Under the pieces are notes generated by a model. That model was not told the DNA's origin. It did not search any database and saw only the letters and a program-made list of their open reading frames with translations. A DNA stretch of 46,911 nt from an uncultured Brevibacillus sp. (GTDB lineage Bacteria; Bacillota; Bacilli; Brevibacillales; Brevibacillaceae): assembly GCF_947502445.1 (NCBI RefSeq), contig NZ_CANMZW010000048.1, forward strand, positions 1-46,911, read 5' to 3'. This document shows, piece by piece, positions 1 to 6,676 of this stretch. Positions within the stretch are counted from its first letter, which is position 1, and each line of letters opens with the position of its first letter. The position numbers and the translations under genes were made by a program.

Positions 1-47
1 GCGTTTCCGTTGCATAAAAAATCCCCCTCTGTTCTTCTGATAACAGC

Positions 48-554
48 TTAACAAGATAAGGGGGTATAACTCAAATCCAATTTTGGGGCTTTAGAGATAA
101 CACCATTATTATGAACGAGGATATTTCTTACCCGATTCCAATGTTTCAACTCATTCCATTCTGCAGAATTTTTAACCGTTCCGATGCCTACCACCTTGCT
201 CAAATAAGTTGCAGCTCTCTCAATACCACTTCCAGCAATGTCCTTTAATGCAATATCTAATTTAAGATCGTTTTTATGTGCAGCACAAATCAGATTAAGA
301 TAAAACTCTAAATCGCCATACATACCGATAAAGAGCGCACTTGAAACCGATGGCAATATTATTGGCTCAATAATTAGGTGCATGCCGGGCTCTGTTGCTG
401 ATTCTATGTCTTCCTGGGCACTACCTGAAATGTATTGATACGTAAATTCATAATTAGAAAATGTACTCATTATTTCTAAGTAGATGGCGTACATCTCACT
501 ATCAAGGTCATAACCCCTGCTTCGTACATACTGCGTAAATGATAGTTGTCTCAA
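48..554 (-). CDS. HEPN-like hypothetical protein
   Basis: A 168-residue soluble protein that I cannot assign to a named family with certainty. Near the C terminus (residues 139-151) it carries R143-N-I-L-V-H148, an Rx4H motif inside a helix-like stretch, which is the hallmark of HEPN domains, many of which are RNases in toxin or anti-phage systems. The start is TTG, chosen because an AGGGG Shine-Dalgarno lies about 7 nt upstream; no in-frame ATG close to an SD is better. It is preceded by a roughly 150-nt leader similar to the one before the gene at 1156-1458. No antitoxin partner is recognisable next to it. The HEPN assignment rests on a short motif and is an inference. Confidence 0.6.
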   Translation of the reverse strand: MRQLSFTQYVRSRGYDLDSEMYAIYLEIMSTFSNYEFTYQYISGSAQEDIESATEPGMHLIIEPIILPSVSSALFIGMYGDLEFYLNLICAAHKNDLKLDIALKDIAGSGIERAATYLSKVVGIGTVKNSAEWNELKHWNRVRNILVHNNGVISKAPKLDLSYTPLSC

Positions 555-848
555 AATAACCCCTCCCGAAGCGATACTTCGACATGAGGTAAGTTATTCC
601 TTCCTTTTATTATTCCCCCCACTTACTTCGGCGTGAGGCAGCCGCCACGATCCAAGCCTTCAGCCGCTGTGGTCGCGATTGCCCAGGAGACGGGTATGAG
701 CTGCTGACAACGGACAGTCAGCAACCAGGATTGGAGTGTTCGAATAGGAGGCGCACGAGACAGGGATTGAGGAGCTCGGTGGCATACCCTCACAAAGTTA
801 GTGCCTGTTCGCTATGCTTCAGAAAATAAAAAAAGCACCAAGCAGGTG
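555..848. other. Intergenic region with leader A
   Basis: The 294 bases between the HEPN-like gene and the small membrane protein hold the leader element (574-706), a short hairpin CTGAC...GTCAG around 703-720, and the terminator of the upstream gene near 825-851. The middle part (720-800) is more GC-rich than the flanking element genes and has no convincing ORF on either strand. Confidence 0.6.
574..706 (-). promoter_or_regulatory. Putative structured leader RNA, copy A
   Basis: This non-coding stretch before the HEPN-like gene matches the leader before the 1156-1458 gene (copy B). On the minus strand it has a possible stem pairing 699-706 with 661-668, enclosing conserved CGTCTC (692-687) and GCGACC (676-671). 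A second stem, AGGC/GCCT (659-656 with 639-636), encloses the conserved loop TTGGATCGTGGCGG (655-642). Further on, GTCGAAGTAT (583-574) sits just before the Shine-Dalgarno. The paired bases differ between the copies while the loops are kept, which suggests a folded RNA. It matches no riboswitch class I know. Confidence 0.5.
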
Positions 849-851
849 CTA
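825..851 (-). terminator. Rho-independent terminator
   Basis: On the minus strand AGCACCT-GCTT-GGTGCT is followed by seven T. The hairpin overlaps the stop codon of the small membrane protein gene, and separates it from the downstream leader A. Confidence 0.75.
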
Positions 852-1064
852 ATTTGCAGATGAATAACCGGTAATAAACGGTTCAAAAAGATTAACCCAC
901 CAATAGATTGCCCCGATTATAAAAATCCCGATAGTTCCTGGAGCAAGAACCAGAACGGACCATCTCCTAAAAGTGCCATATACTACGAAAATTCCTGCTG
1001 GAATCAGTCCGTATACGACTAGCCATAATATTGTATATACTGCAGGCCAATTATCTACATACAT
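849..1064 (-). CDS. Small integral membrane protein
   Basis: A 71-residue protein beginning MYVDNWPAVY. The ATG at 1064 is preferred because AGGGGG lies 8-9 nt upstream; a longer reading to 1118 has no good ribosome binding site. Two hydrophobic segments are visible (about residues 9-29 and 38-56), separated by a positively charged turn (TFRRWS), so it is probably a two-helix membrane protein. It has no recognised family. It lies between two terminators and so is probably transcribed as a single gene or with the gene upstream by read-through. Confidence 0.6.
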   Translation of the reverse strand: MYVDNWPAVYTILWLVVYGLIPAGIFVVYGTFRRWSVLVLAPGTIGIFIIGAIYWWVNLFEPFITGYSSAN

Positions 1065-1129
1065 TTTAATAGTACCCCCTCTTTTTCCATTTTGATGGAA
1101 ATTTCTGAGATTGTCCATAATCCTTGAAC

Positions 1130-1152
1130 AAAAAAAGCACCGCGGGGGTGCT
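1130..1152 (-). terminator. Rho-independent terminator
   Basis: On the minus strand AGCACC-CCCGC-GGTGCT followed by seven T, located directly after the stop codon of the 100-aa gene. Confidence 0.8.
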
Positions 1153-1155
1153 CAT

Positions 1156-1458
1156 TTACATTTGCTTGAATTGTTCCATAACGATTTGAATTCTCTCAGG
1201 GCTTGCTGTAGGAGGAATGTGGTTCTCTTCAATAAAAACTTGCTCATTCTCAGCATAACTCATAAAAATAACCCTGCCCTCTTCTTCTTTGTATTTCTGG
1301 GCGTTCTGAGAAGCTACTGGCAAAAGTAATATTTCCTCGGGATGCACTTCTTTCGTTGTCTTTGTTTCCTCTTTACCGTGTTCATAGATCAAAGTGAAAT
1401 TGACAGTTTCCCATTTCTTATCTTTTGCGTATTGTATTACCGGGTTTAAGAATGACAT
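1156..1458 (-). CDS. Hypothetical protein of the element
   Basis: A 100-residue soluble protein, MSFLNPVIQYAKDKKW..., with no family that I recognise. The ATG at 1458 is chosen because a near-perfect AAAGGAGGG lies 6-7 nt upstream; a longer frame to 1530 would run into the leader. The composition is acidic and rich in E, K and Q, with alternating strand-like and helix-like stretches. It is monocistronic: leader B lies upstream and a strong terminator follows the stop codon. Sharing its leader with the HEPN-like gene suggests that the two are regulated together. Confidence 0.65.
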   Translation of the reverse strand: MSFLNPVIQYAKDKKWETVNFTLIYEHGKEETKTTKEVHPEEILLLPVASQNAQKYKEEEGRVIFMSYAENEQVFIEENHIPPTASPERIQIVMEQFKQM

Positions 1459-1481
1459 CTTTAATCCCTCCTTTGCCCGTA

Positions 1482-1616
1482 ATATTTCGACTCCAGAGAT
1501 GTTTTTTCCTGTATCTGTATATATACCCATTTTCTCTGGCAGGGGCTTCCGCCGCGATCCAACCTGTTAGGCTCTTCAGTCATGTATGGTCGTGAGACGG
1601 AGCAAACCGATACATG
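1482..1616 (-). promoter_or_regulatory. Putative structured leader RNA, copy B
   Basis: On the minus strand CATGTAT (1616-1610) can pair with ATACATG (1587-1581), enclosing CGTCTC (1599-1594) and ACGACC (1593-1588). A second stem, CAGG/CCTG (1566-1563 with 1543-1540), encloses TTGGATCGCGGCGG (1562-1549). GTCGAAATAT (1491-1482) follows just before the ribosome binding site. Order, spacing to the start codon (about 80 nt from the second stem) and loop sequences match copy A at 574-706, while stem sequences differ. Confidence 0.5.
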
Positions 1617-1685
1617 TGTTATAAAATGAACATCCATGAGTAACAACTAGAACGGCACCCAACTTTCCTACTCACATGAGTCAAA

Positions 1686-1719
1686 GAGGCAATAGTGGAT
1701 AATTATCCACTACTGCCTC
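1686..1719. terminator. Long palindrome, probable terminator
   Basis: A 34-base palindrome, GAGGCAATAGTGG...CCACTACTGCCTC, centred on AATT with one G-T type imperfection. It lies 14 bases past the stop codon of the coiled-coil gene at 1734. The following T-run on the minus strand is short (TTTG), so it may act as a weak terminator or an RNA-end stabiliser, or could be a protein binding site. Confidence 0.5.
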
Positions 1720-1733
1720 ACTTAGAGTCTTAC

Positions 1734-2636
1734 TTATTCCGGTAAAGTGTATTGAATCTCATATCCACTTCCGTAATTTAATTGGTCGATGGAGACGATA
1801 GTTGCCGTCGGATGTTTTCGTTTCCAATTCTCCAGTGCTTCCTTCGGATTAGTGGATAATAACCGGTAAGTCTGAACCTTCTGGCCGCTTCTACCAAACA
1901 GCTTTTCAAGTAGCCCAGCCGACTTCTCAGTTTGCTCAGTGGGTTTCTCCTCTTTCGGATTCAAATCGTCATTTGTAACAACCTCGCCCGTTGCAGCATA
2001 GTGACTAATCCATGGAGGTACTTTTCCACGTCTATATGCCGCTACAAGCTCGTCTTCACTTGGAATAACACACTTATCTGTTATCGGTGAGTATCCAAGG
2101 CTATGATATTCCTTTAATAAAGGTTGATCAGGTATACCCAAATGACTACTTTGTTGGCTGTAATTCATACCAATAATTTGTTCTGCTCTGTTCAAAGCTT
2201 GCTTTAGCTCCTGTGCCTTCAGATAACGCTCATGTCCTTTTTGAATTTCAAGCGTGAGTTTGGCACGGTATTCACGAGCTGCCTTAAAAATCTCTTGAAT
2301 TTCAAGATTTAGTTGCTGAGTTTCCCGTTCCCAGCCATGCTTTACATTATCGAGCAAAGCATAAAGCTTTTCAGACTTACCTGTACTAACCATTTGTAAT
2401 CGTTCCTGGGCAACTTCAATCTCACTGGCTAGTTCATCAGCACGCATTTTAGCTTTGTTCAACTCTGAAGTGCTGTAAGTTTTAATGCCCGCGCTATCAT
2501 CCACCATCATTTTTTTATAGGCTGCCTCAGCTTTTGTTTGGTCTGCTTTCTTTTGCTCGATTTCACTAGAAAGCTGGTCAATCCGGGCTCCAATCTTAGA
2601 CTCTGCTTGTAGAAATTCTTCAAATTCCCTGAACAT
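1734..2636 (-). CDS. Coiled-coil hypothetical protein
   Basis: About 300 residues with no signal peptide or membrane segment. Residues about 5-160 are almost continuous charged heptad-like helix (many E, K, Q, A, L), predicting a long coiled coil. The middle is less regular, and the C-terminal 50 residues (YRLLSTNPKEALENWKRKHP...YEIQYTLPE) look like a small alpha/beta domain. The second ATG (codon 4 of the open frame) is preferred since AAGGAG lies 9 nt before it. It ends the long early transcript of the element, before a palindromic terminator. I do not recognise the family. Confidence 0.65.
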   Translation of the reverse strand: MFREFEEFLQAESKIGARIDQLSSEIEQKKADQTKAEAAYKKMMVDDSAGIKTYSTSELNKAKMRADELASEIEVAQERLQMVSTGKSEKLYALLDNVKHGWERETQQLNLEIQEIFKAAREYRAKLTLEIQKGHERYLKAQELKQALNRAEQIIGMNYSQQSSHLGIPDQPLLKEYHSLGYSPITDKCVIPSEDELVAAYRRGKVPPWISHYAATGEVVTNDDLNPKEEKPTEQTEKSAGLLEKLFGRSGQKVQTYRLLSTNPKEALENWKRKHPTATIVSIDQLNYGSGYEIQYTLPE

Positions 2637-2743
2637 TTTTGTCATCTCCTTAGTTTTTATTGGATAAAACCGAAAATGAGAATTTATATGGCAATCCTAG
2701 ACCATGCTGTTATAAAATCTAATTTGGACGGCATGTCCTCGTT

Positions 2744-2911
2744 TCAAGCAGTGTAAGTGTTTTTGATAACCTCACTATTCGCAGTAGTGGGGTTATTATT
2801 TCTTTCCGCCTTTATTTCTTCTAAGAGCGCCTCAACCTTACTTGCATCCATGCCCGATTCTTTCATGACGGTGATCAGTTTCCCTAAGTCAACTGTTTTT
2901 CTGTTGTCCAT
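2744..2911 (-). CDS. Small hypothetical protein, 55 aa
   Basis: A short ORF beginning MDNRKTVDLGKLITVMKESG and ending NTYTA-stop. A GGAGGGTGGAG Shine-Dalgarno lies 8-12 nt before the ATG. The start lies inside the 3' end of the 80-aa gene (23-base overlap), which suggests translational coupling. The residues form a helix-rich, charged N-terminal half and a polar tail; no family is recognised. The last third of the gene contains an inverted repeat (ATAACC...GGTTAT, about 2765-2796). Confidence 0.6.
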   Translation of the reverse strand: MDNRKTVDLGKLITVMKESGMDASKVEALLEEIKAERNNNPTTANSEVIKNTYTA

Positions 2912-3131
2912 CCTCGTCTCCACCCTCCTGAAACAGTTTCAGTATGCTTTCGCGCTCCCGGCGTAGCTGTTCGATACGTGCCTTGTAAATCTCCACCTCC
3001 TCATCCGACAATCGATAGCGATCTATGATTAATTCTCGGGCAAGTCTGGTATGTTCTTGTGTGAGTTCTACCAGACGGTTGCCGTATTCAGAGTTGACAG
3101 CTAGCCAGATAGTCCGCTTACTATGATCCAT
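2889..3131 (-). CDS. Small helical hypothetical protein
   Basis: 80 residues, highly charged and almost wholly helical (RLSDEEVEIYKARIEQLRRERESILKLF), probably a helical hairpin. It overlaps the 3' end of the 223-aa gene by 31 bases and is itself overlapped by the 55-aa gene, so three consecutive genes are nested end to start. It has the size and charge of a Spo0E-like two-helix protein but lacks the SQxxD signature, so that name is not given. Function unknown. Confidence 0.6.
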   Translation of the reverse strand: MDHSKRTIWLAVNSEYGNRLVELTQEHTRLARELIIDRYRLSDEEVEIYKARIEQLRRERESILKLFQEGGDEDGQQKNS

Positions 3132-3772
3132 GATCTGACACCACCGATTACTTGCATGATGTTCATAATTTCCTGACTGTCTGAAATGTATCGCTTATAT
3201 GTCTTCTCCACCCAGTGAATCGCTTCTGACTTGCTCATCCGACAAACTTCCTGCCTGATAGCTGCCACCGTTTTACCATATCTTCGTGAAGCCAAGAGCT
3301 TAAAATATTCATCCATGAATCGGGCGCCCTTTGGGTTCTTATCAAGCATTTCAAGCATGCTATATTTGAGAATTCCCCGTGCCGAGAAAAGCATTGTTTC
3401 GGGATCCTCTGGATTCGGCATAACGTCCACACCGCTCTCCATCAATGGCTTTTCGATGTTGGACTTCTTCAACCGATGCATCGTTACGTCTGGAGCGTCC
3501 ATTTGAGCTTGGTAAGAGATGAACCGGACATCTCTCGAATAATCAACATCAACTCCTTCCTCTTTCAGCTGTTCCAGTAGCGTTTTTACGCATGCAGCAA
3601 CTTCATTAATTGTTAAGGGTTGCGGGTATGTCTTAAAGTGACCTTCACCCGAGTACATCGTGATCATATACTTGGAAAACGGATTGGCTTCGTCTACAGG
3701 GAAAGCAAAAATCTTCCCGCCCAATTCTTCTTTTAGCTGTGTTGCCCTATTTTCAATTTGCTGAGTATGCAT
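3101..3772 (-). CDS. Hypothetical phage-type protein
   Basis: 223 residues, soluble, no recognised domain. The N-terminal half mixes beta and helix (FAFPVDEANPFSKYMITMYSG...), and the C-terminal half (residues about 130-223) is helical with many basic residues (RYGKTVAAIRQEVCRMSKSEAIHWVEKTYKRY), which could bind nucleic acid. It lies immediately downstream of the two ArpU genes, 40 bases from the nearest, and overlaps the next gene downstream, so it belongs to the same early transcript. A purine-rich AAAGGCGG site lies upstream of its ATG. Confidence 0.6.
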   Translation of the reverse strand: MHTQQIENRATQLKEELGGKIFAFPVDEANPFSKYMITMYSGEGHFKTYPQPLTINEVAACVKTLLEQLKEEGVDVDYSRDVRFISYQAQMDAPDVTMHRLKKSNIEKPLMESGVDVMPNPEDPETMLFSARGILKYSMLEMLDKNPKGARFMDEYFKLLASRRYGKTVAAIRQEVCRMSKSEAIHWVEKTYKRYISDSQEIMNIMQVIGGVRSWIIVSGLSG

Positions 3773-3812
3773 TCACCGCACCGCCTTTTCGTAATTAATT
3801 CATATTGTTTAG

Positions 3813-4196
3813 TTAACAGTCGCTCTCAAGCATGCCAAGCATGACCGCTAGTTTGTACATAGCTCTCCACCTGATCTTGGTATAAGTGCCCTCGCTAATC
3901 GGTGGATCGAAACGATCGCGATATACGGCATAATCGGTGATATAATCGGTATTCACGCCCACATACCTTTCATTGATCAAAAATTGTTCACGATCCGGTA
4001 GTTGGCTGACAGCCTGTTCAATCTTTCTACAGAATGTACGATGCTTTTCCAGTGATTCGATATTATGATTTGATCTAATGGATTGGCCGTCATCTGGAAT
4101 TAAGTATTTGCAAAGCCTGTACCTCTCAAGAAGGGATTCAACAGATTGAAGTATTGCTTTTCGTTCACCCTTATGTAACGCATCAGCCCCTTTCAC
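3813..4196 (-). CDS. ArpU-family phage transcriptional regulator (second copy)
   Basis: About 127 residues. The C-terminal half (QLPDREQFLINERY ... TYTKIRWRAMYKLAVMLGML) has the pattern of ArpU-family regulators, whose DNA-binding part resembles sigma-70 region 4; members control late gene transcription in Gram-positive phages and elements. The open frame can begin at 4205, but GTG at 4196 is favoured since GAGGTG lies 6 nt upstream. It overlaps the end of the preceding ArpU gene by 14 bases. The two proteins share the same architecture but differ in sequence, so this is an old duplication or two separately acquired paralogues. Confidence 0.7.
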   Translation of the reverse strand: MKGADALHKGERKAILQSVESLLERYRLCKYLIPDDGQSIRSNHNIESLEKHRTFCRKIEQAVSQLPDREQFLINERYVGVNTDYITDYAVYRDRFDPPISEGTYTKIRWRAMYKLAVMLGMLESDC

Positions 4197-4587
4197 TGGT
4201 AACACCTCGATTGCAAAGTGGGCACCAATGAGGATCTGGAACTTTCGAGCTAATGCCTAGAATCTCAGCCAGCTTTTCCATTGCTCTGTTTTTATATTTG
4301 TAGTACGTGAACTCGCTGATCTGCATAGCCTCATACACTTCATAGTCTTTGACATAATTCCCGTCCTGAGAAAGGTACCGCTCAGTTATTAACTGAATTT
4401 CTTTTGGAGCAAGGAGTGCAACTGCTTTTTCGATCCGTTCAACAAAGTTCTTACGTTGCTGGACGATGTCATCATCTAGCTGCTTGTCCTCTGTAACACC
4501 AACTAGATTGATGTAATTTAAAAACTGTGTTTGCTTGAGTAATTCTTCAACGATTTTTAAGGTCGATCTATCTACTTGTGCCTTCAC
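4183..4587 (-). CDS. ArpU-family phage transcriptional regulator (first copy)
   Basis: 134 residues starting at GTG, with AAAGGAGG 7-8 nt upstream. The core ALLAPKEIQLITERYLSQDGNYVKDYEVYEAMQISEFTYYKYKNRAMEKLAEILG matches the ArpU pattern: a helix with a PxE(R/K) start, then a sigma region 4-like helix-turn-helix ending in a basic recognition helix. A single CxxC (WCPLC) lies in the C-terminal tail and is unusual; with only two cysteines it cannot alone make a standard zinc finger. It lies between the replication gene and its paralogue, in the usual place for such a regulator at the end of the early module. Confidence 0.72.
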   Translation of the reverse strand: MKAQVDRSTLKIVEELLKQTQFLNYINLVGVTEDKQLDDDIVQQRKNFVERIEKAVALLAPKEIQLITERYLSQDGNYVKDYEVYEAMQISEFTYYKYKNRAMEKLAEILGISSKVPDPHWCPLCNRGVTSERG

Positions 4588-4602
4588 ATCACATCCTCCT
4601 TT

Positions 4603-5370
4603 CTAAGAATCTCCCCAATCGAATTCATCTGGGTTTCTCCCTTGCTGCAGCCATTTCTGGAATTGGATCTCTTTGTCCCTGGGATCCGTCTTCTTTGCTC
4701 TATACGTCGATTGCTTGTCTATTTCCAGATAATCTTTCCAGCGATCATTTTTCAAAAAGGTAGCTGCGTGTTTGATGAACTGCATCTCTTTTCCCTGGCA
4801 TTCAGTAGCATAGTTTCTTGTCGCTGTTATGATCTCGTCAATACTTGTGCCAGATTTAATCAATGTGTTCCATGCTTTTGCTGCATCTGTCTTAGAAATT
4901 TTTCTAGGATACACACTCCAAAATTCGTTGAATTGAGGAGTATAACTACTTTTCTTTAATTCTTTAACATTATTGTTTGTGTGTTTTCGTGTCGTATCTG
5001 CGTCGTAATCACGATGTTTTTCTGTCGTTTCTGTGTCGTCATGACCTTGGTAAAACCCATATTTGACAACGGTTATAAGCGTCTTTTTTGTGTCGCTATT
5101 TACAGCAATCATTCCATCATCCTCAAGCAACTTCAAAAAACCGTTTACCTTGGTATTGCTCCAGCCCCATCGGTCGCACAACTGGCGAATAGACGTTATT
5201 TTTTGTCCTCTCTTTACCTCAATAAGATCATTTCCGAAAACGAACTTAGTGTTCTGATGATTAACCATCATCAGCATATCTAGCCATGCCTCGTACCGAC
5301 TAAATACTCTTCTTTCCTGGTAGAGCCAATGATCTTGTATTGAACGATGAAGCTTAATCCACCCTTTCAC
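4603..5370 (-). CDS. Phage replication initiation protein (DnaD-like/winged-helix)
   Basis: 255 residues. The N-terminal part (1-105; MKGWIKLHRSIQDHWLYQERRVFSRYEAWLDML...) is the winged-helix replisome-organiser domain seen in phage replication proteins, including the RQLCDRWGWSNTKVNGFLKLLEDDGMI recognition segment. After a polar linker, residues about 145-225 (FNEFWSVYPRKISKTDAAKAWNTLI...FIKHAATFLKNDRWKDY) match the C-terminal domain common in these proteins. Such proteins bind the origin and recruit the host helicase. Start is GTG with AGAGAGGTGG upstream. No DnaC-like loader gene follows, so loading probably depends on the host or on a gene outside the window. Confidence 0.72.
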   Translation of the reverse strand: MKGWIKLHRSIQDHWLYQERRVFSRYEAWLDMLMMVNHQNTKFVFGNDLIEVKRGQKITSIRQLCDRWGWSNTKVNGFLKLLEDDGMIAVNSDTKKTLITVVKYGFYQGHDDTETTEKHRDYDADTTRKHTNNNVKELKKSSYTPQFNEFWSVYPRKISKTDAAKAWNTLIKSGTSIDEIITATRNYATECQGKEMQFIKHAATFLKNDRWKDYLEIDKQSTYRAKKTDPRDKEIQFQKWLQQGRNPDEFDWGDS

Positions 5371-5412
5371 ATCACCACCTCTCTTTCATGGGTCATCCAG
5401 AAGATTTGAAGA

Positions 5413-5781
5413 TTATTGATATCCCTGCTCCTGTTGCCGCATCCATGCCTCTAATGTATCGCGGCGAAGAAGATACTTCGCACCTATTTTCACATGGGGA
5501 ATTGTCCCTTCTCGTAACATAGCGTAGAGCTTATACTCAGAAATGGAATTTTCAAAGACTTCTTCAAGCGCTTCTTTTACCGTGAGCGTATTTCGTCTAT
5601 TTTGCGCGGGTTGTACTTGCTGCTGTTGGATTAACGCTTGGGCCATCTCCTGGGCCAACTGTTGAAATAGTTGGTTTGGATCAACTGCTGGATTAGACAC
5701 TGGCTCAAGCGGCTGGGCCGTTTGTACGATAACCGTAGGGCTGATTGCACGGCCCATTTTTCTTCTTGCTGATGTACGCAT
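5413..5781 (-). CDS. Helix-turn-helix protein, excisionase (HTH_17) type
   Basis: 122 residues. A low-complexity N-terminal half rich in Q, P and A (residues 15-62, with QQQQVQPAQ) precedes an excisionase-like MerR/HTH_17 domain: LTVKEALEEVFENSISEYKLYAMLREGTIPHVKIGAKYLLRRDTLEAWMRQQ. The pattern of HTH, wing with VKIG, then RRDTLxxW is typical. The ATG has AAAGGGGG 6 nt upstream. It is the second such protein in the element (the other is at 6677), and the Q-rich extension is not usual. It may act as an excisionase, or as a small DNA-binding regulator of the early operon. Confidence 0.7.
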   Translation of the reverse strand: MRTSARRKMGRAISPTVIVQTAQPLEPVSNPAVDPNQLFQQLAQEMAQALIQQQQVQPAQNRRNTLTVKEALEEVFENSISEYKLYAMLREGTIPHVKIGAKYLLRRDTLEAWMRQQEQGYQ

Positions 5782-5901
5782 GGTATTCCCCCTTTGATAT
5801 TGATTCGCTTCTATTTCCTTCCCATGTGACTTTGGCGCGGCCTCGTTACGTGCTTAGTTATGAAAATGTAGCAGAAGGTATAAATCCCTAGACTAGAGAG
5901 A

Positions 5902-6162
5902 TTATGAGTTACTAGGCGTCTTCTGCTTTGCGTGGGAGCCAAAGGGAGCGAAGAAACGAATTTGGTTCCCGTTTAACTTCCATCTACCAGCAGCCAGCAT
6001 TACTTTTCCTGTCCGGCCCGTACGTTCTTCTTTCCAGTACGGTTCACCCACTGCTTTGCGAAGTTTGGTTATATGACGAGGTACGCAACTGTAGACCTCC
6101 CACATTCCATCAATATAATCATAGACACAAACCGTCTCTTTTTCCTCGCTGGTGTAATGCAT
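5902..6162 (-). CDS. Hypothetical protein of the early operon
   Basis: 86 residues, basic towards the C terminus (KLRKAVGEPYWKEERTGRTGKVMLAAGRWKLNGNQIRFFAPF), soluble, with no recognised family. AGGGGAG lies 7 nt before the ATG. About 120 bases separate it from the HTH gene downstream, with no terminator visible, so it is probably co-transcribed. Confidence 0.6.
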   Translation of the reverse strand: MHYTSEEKETVCVYDYIDGMWEVYSCVPRHITKLRKAVGEPYWKEERTGRTGKVMLAAGRWKLNGNQIRFFAPFGSHAKQKTPSNS

Positions 6163-6225
6163 TGCCTATCTCCCCTTCTCAAGTGAGTTTCATGACGATT
6201 GACACGTATTTTACTGGATGCATTG

Positions 6226-6504
6226 TTATGGCAAGGTGTTTGTACCCTCTCGTTTTACCCTTGCATACAAGCGAGCGTATAAAGCCCCTCCTTCAACCGT
6301 TTTAGCTGTCAATACTTCCCTAGTTGTAACAGGCTGGTATTCGTCACCGTTTCGAACCTCGATGTGATCTCTTTCACCCAAGTAAATTTCTTCCCCGTTT
6401 AAAAGCTGGATACCAACAGTTCCGTTTTCGACGAACAATCTGCCAGTCGTAAACCTAGCCATAATGTCGGCTGTTTCTTTCATGTGTTCTGACAGGAAGA
6501 TCAT
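6226..6504 (-). CDS. Hypothetical protein, coupled to a 41-aa ORF
   Basis: 92 residues, largely beta-rich (GRLFVENGTVGIQLLNGEEIYLGERDHIEVRNGDEYQPVTTREVL), soluble and without a recognised family. Its ATG overlaps the stop codon of the 41-aa ORF (TAATG), so it is probably translated by re-initiation; it has no strong Shine-Dalgarno of its own at this start. An internal ATG at codon 8 is an alternative. Confidence 0.6.
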   Translation of the reverse strand: MIFLSEHMKETADIMARFTTGRLFVENGTVGIQLLNGEEIYLGERDHIEVRNGDEYQPVTTREVLTAKTVEGGALYARLYARVKREGTNTLP

Positions 6505-6629
6505 TATTTATCGACCTCCAGTCCTCTGACCAACTTTTCTAGGTCCGATAAGAATCCTAGCGGCAGTAAATTGCCCTTTAGTGTTCGAATGTAGGGTTTT
6601 CTATCGACAATAACTCCGTAATATCGCAT
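6504..6629 (-). CDS. Small hypothetical protein, 41 aa
   Basis: A short ORF, MRYYGVIVDRKPYIRTLKGN...GLEVDK, with AAAGGAGG placed 6 nt before the ATG, among the best ribosome binding sites in the window. It ends in TAA overlapping the next ATG. The function may be the protein itself or translation coupling for the gene downstream. No family is recognised. Confidence 0.65.
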   Translation of the reverse strand: MRYYGVIVDRKPYIRTLKGNLLPLGFLSDLEKLVRGLEVDK

Positions 6630-6676
6630 GAACTGCCTCCTTTGATAGCACCGCCGATATTTCATTATTCAAACAC

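Noticed and set aside
1549..1590. GCCTAAC near the second stem of leader B resembled an integron attC core
   Set aside because: No matching partner box, no attC-length stem and no integron integrase; copy A lacks the sequence.
1461..1646. Minus-strand frame of 61 codons across leader B
   Set aside because: It covers the leader element with conserved RNA-like features, has no good ribosome binding site and gives a composition unlike its neighbours.
2889..3131. 80-aa helical protein as a Spo0E-type phosphatase
   Set aside because: Size and helix pattern fit, but the SQELD-like signature of Spo0E is missing.
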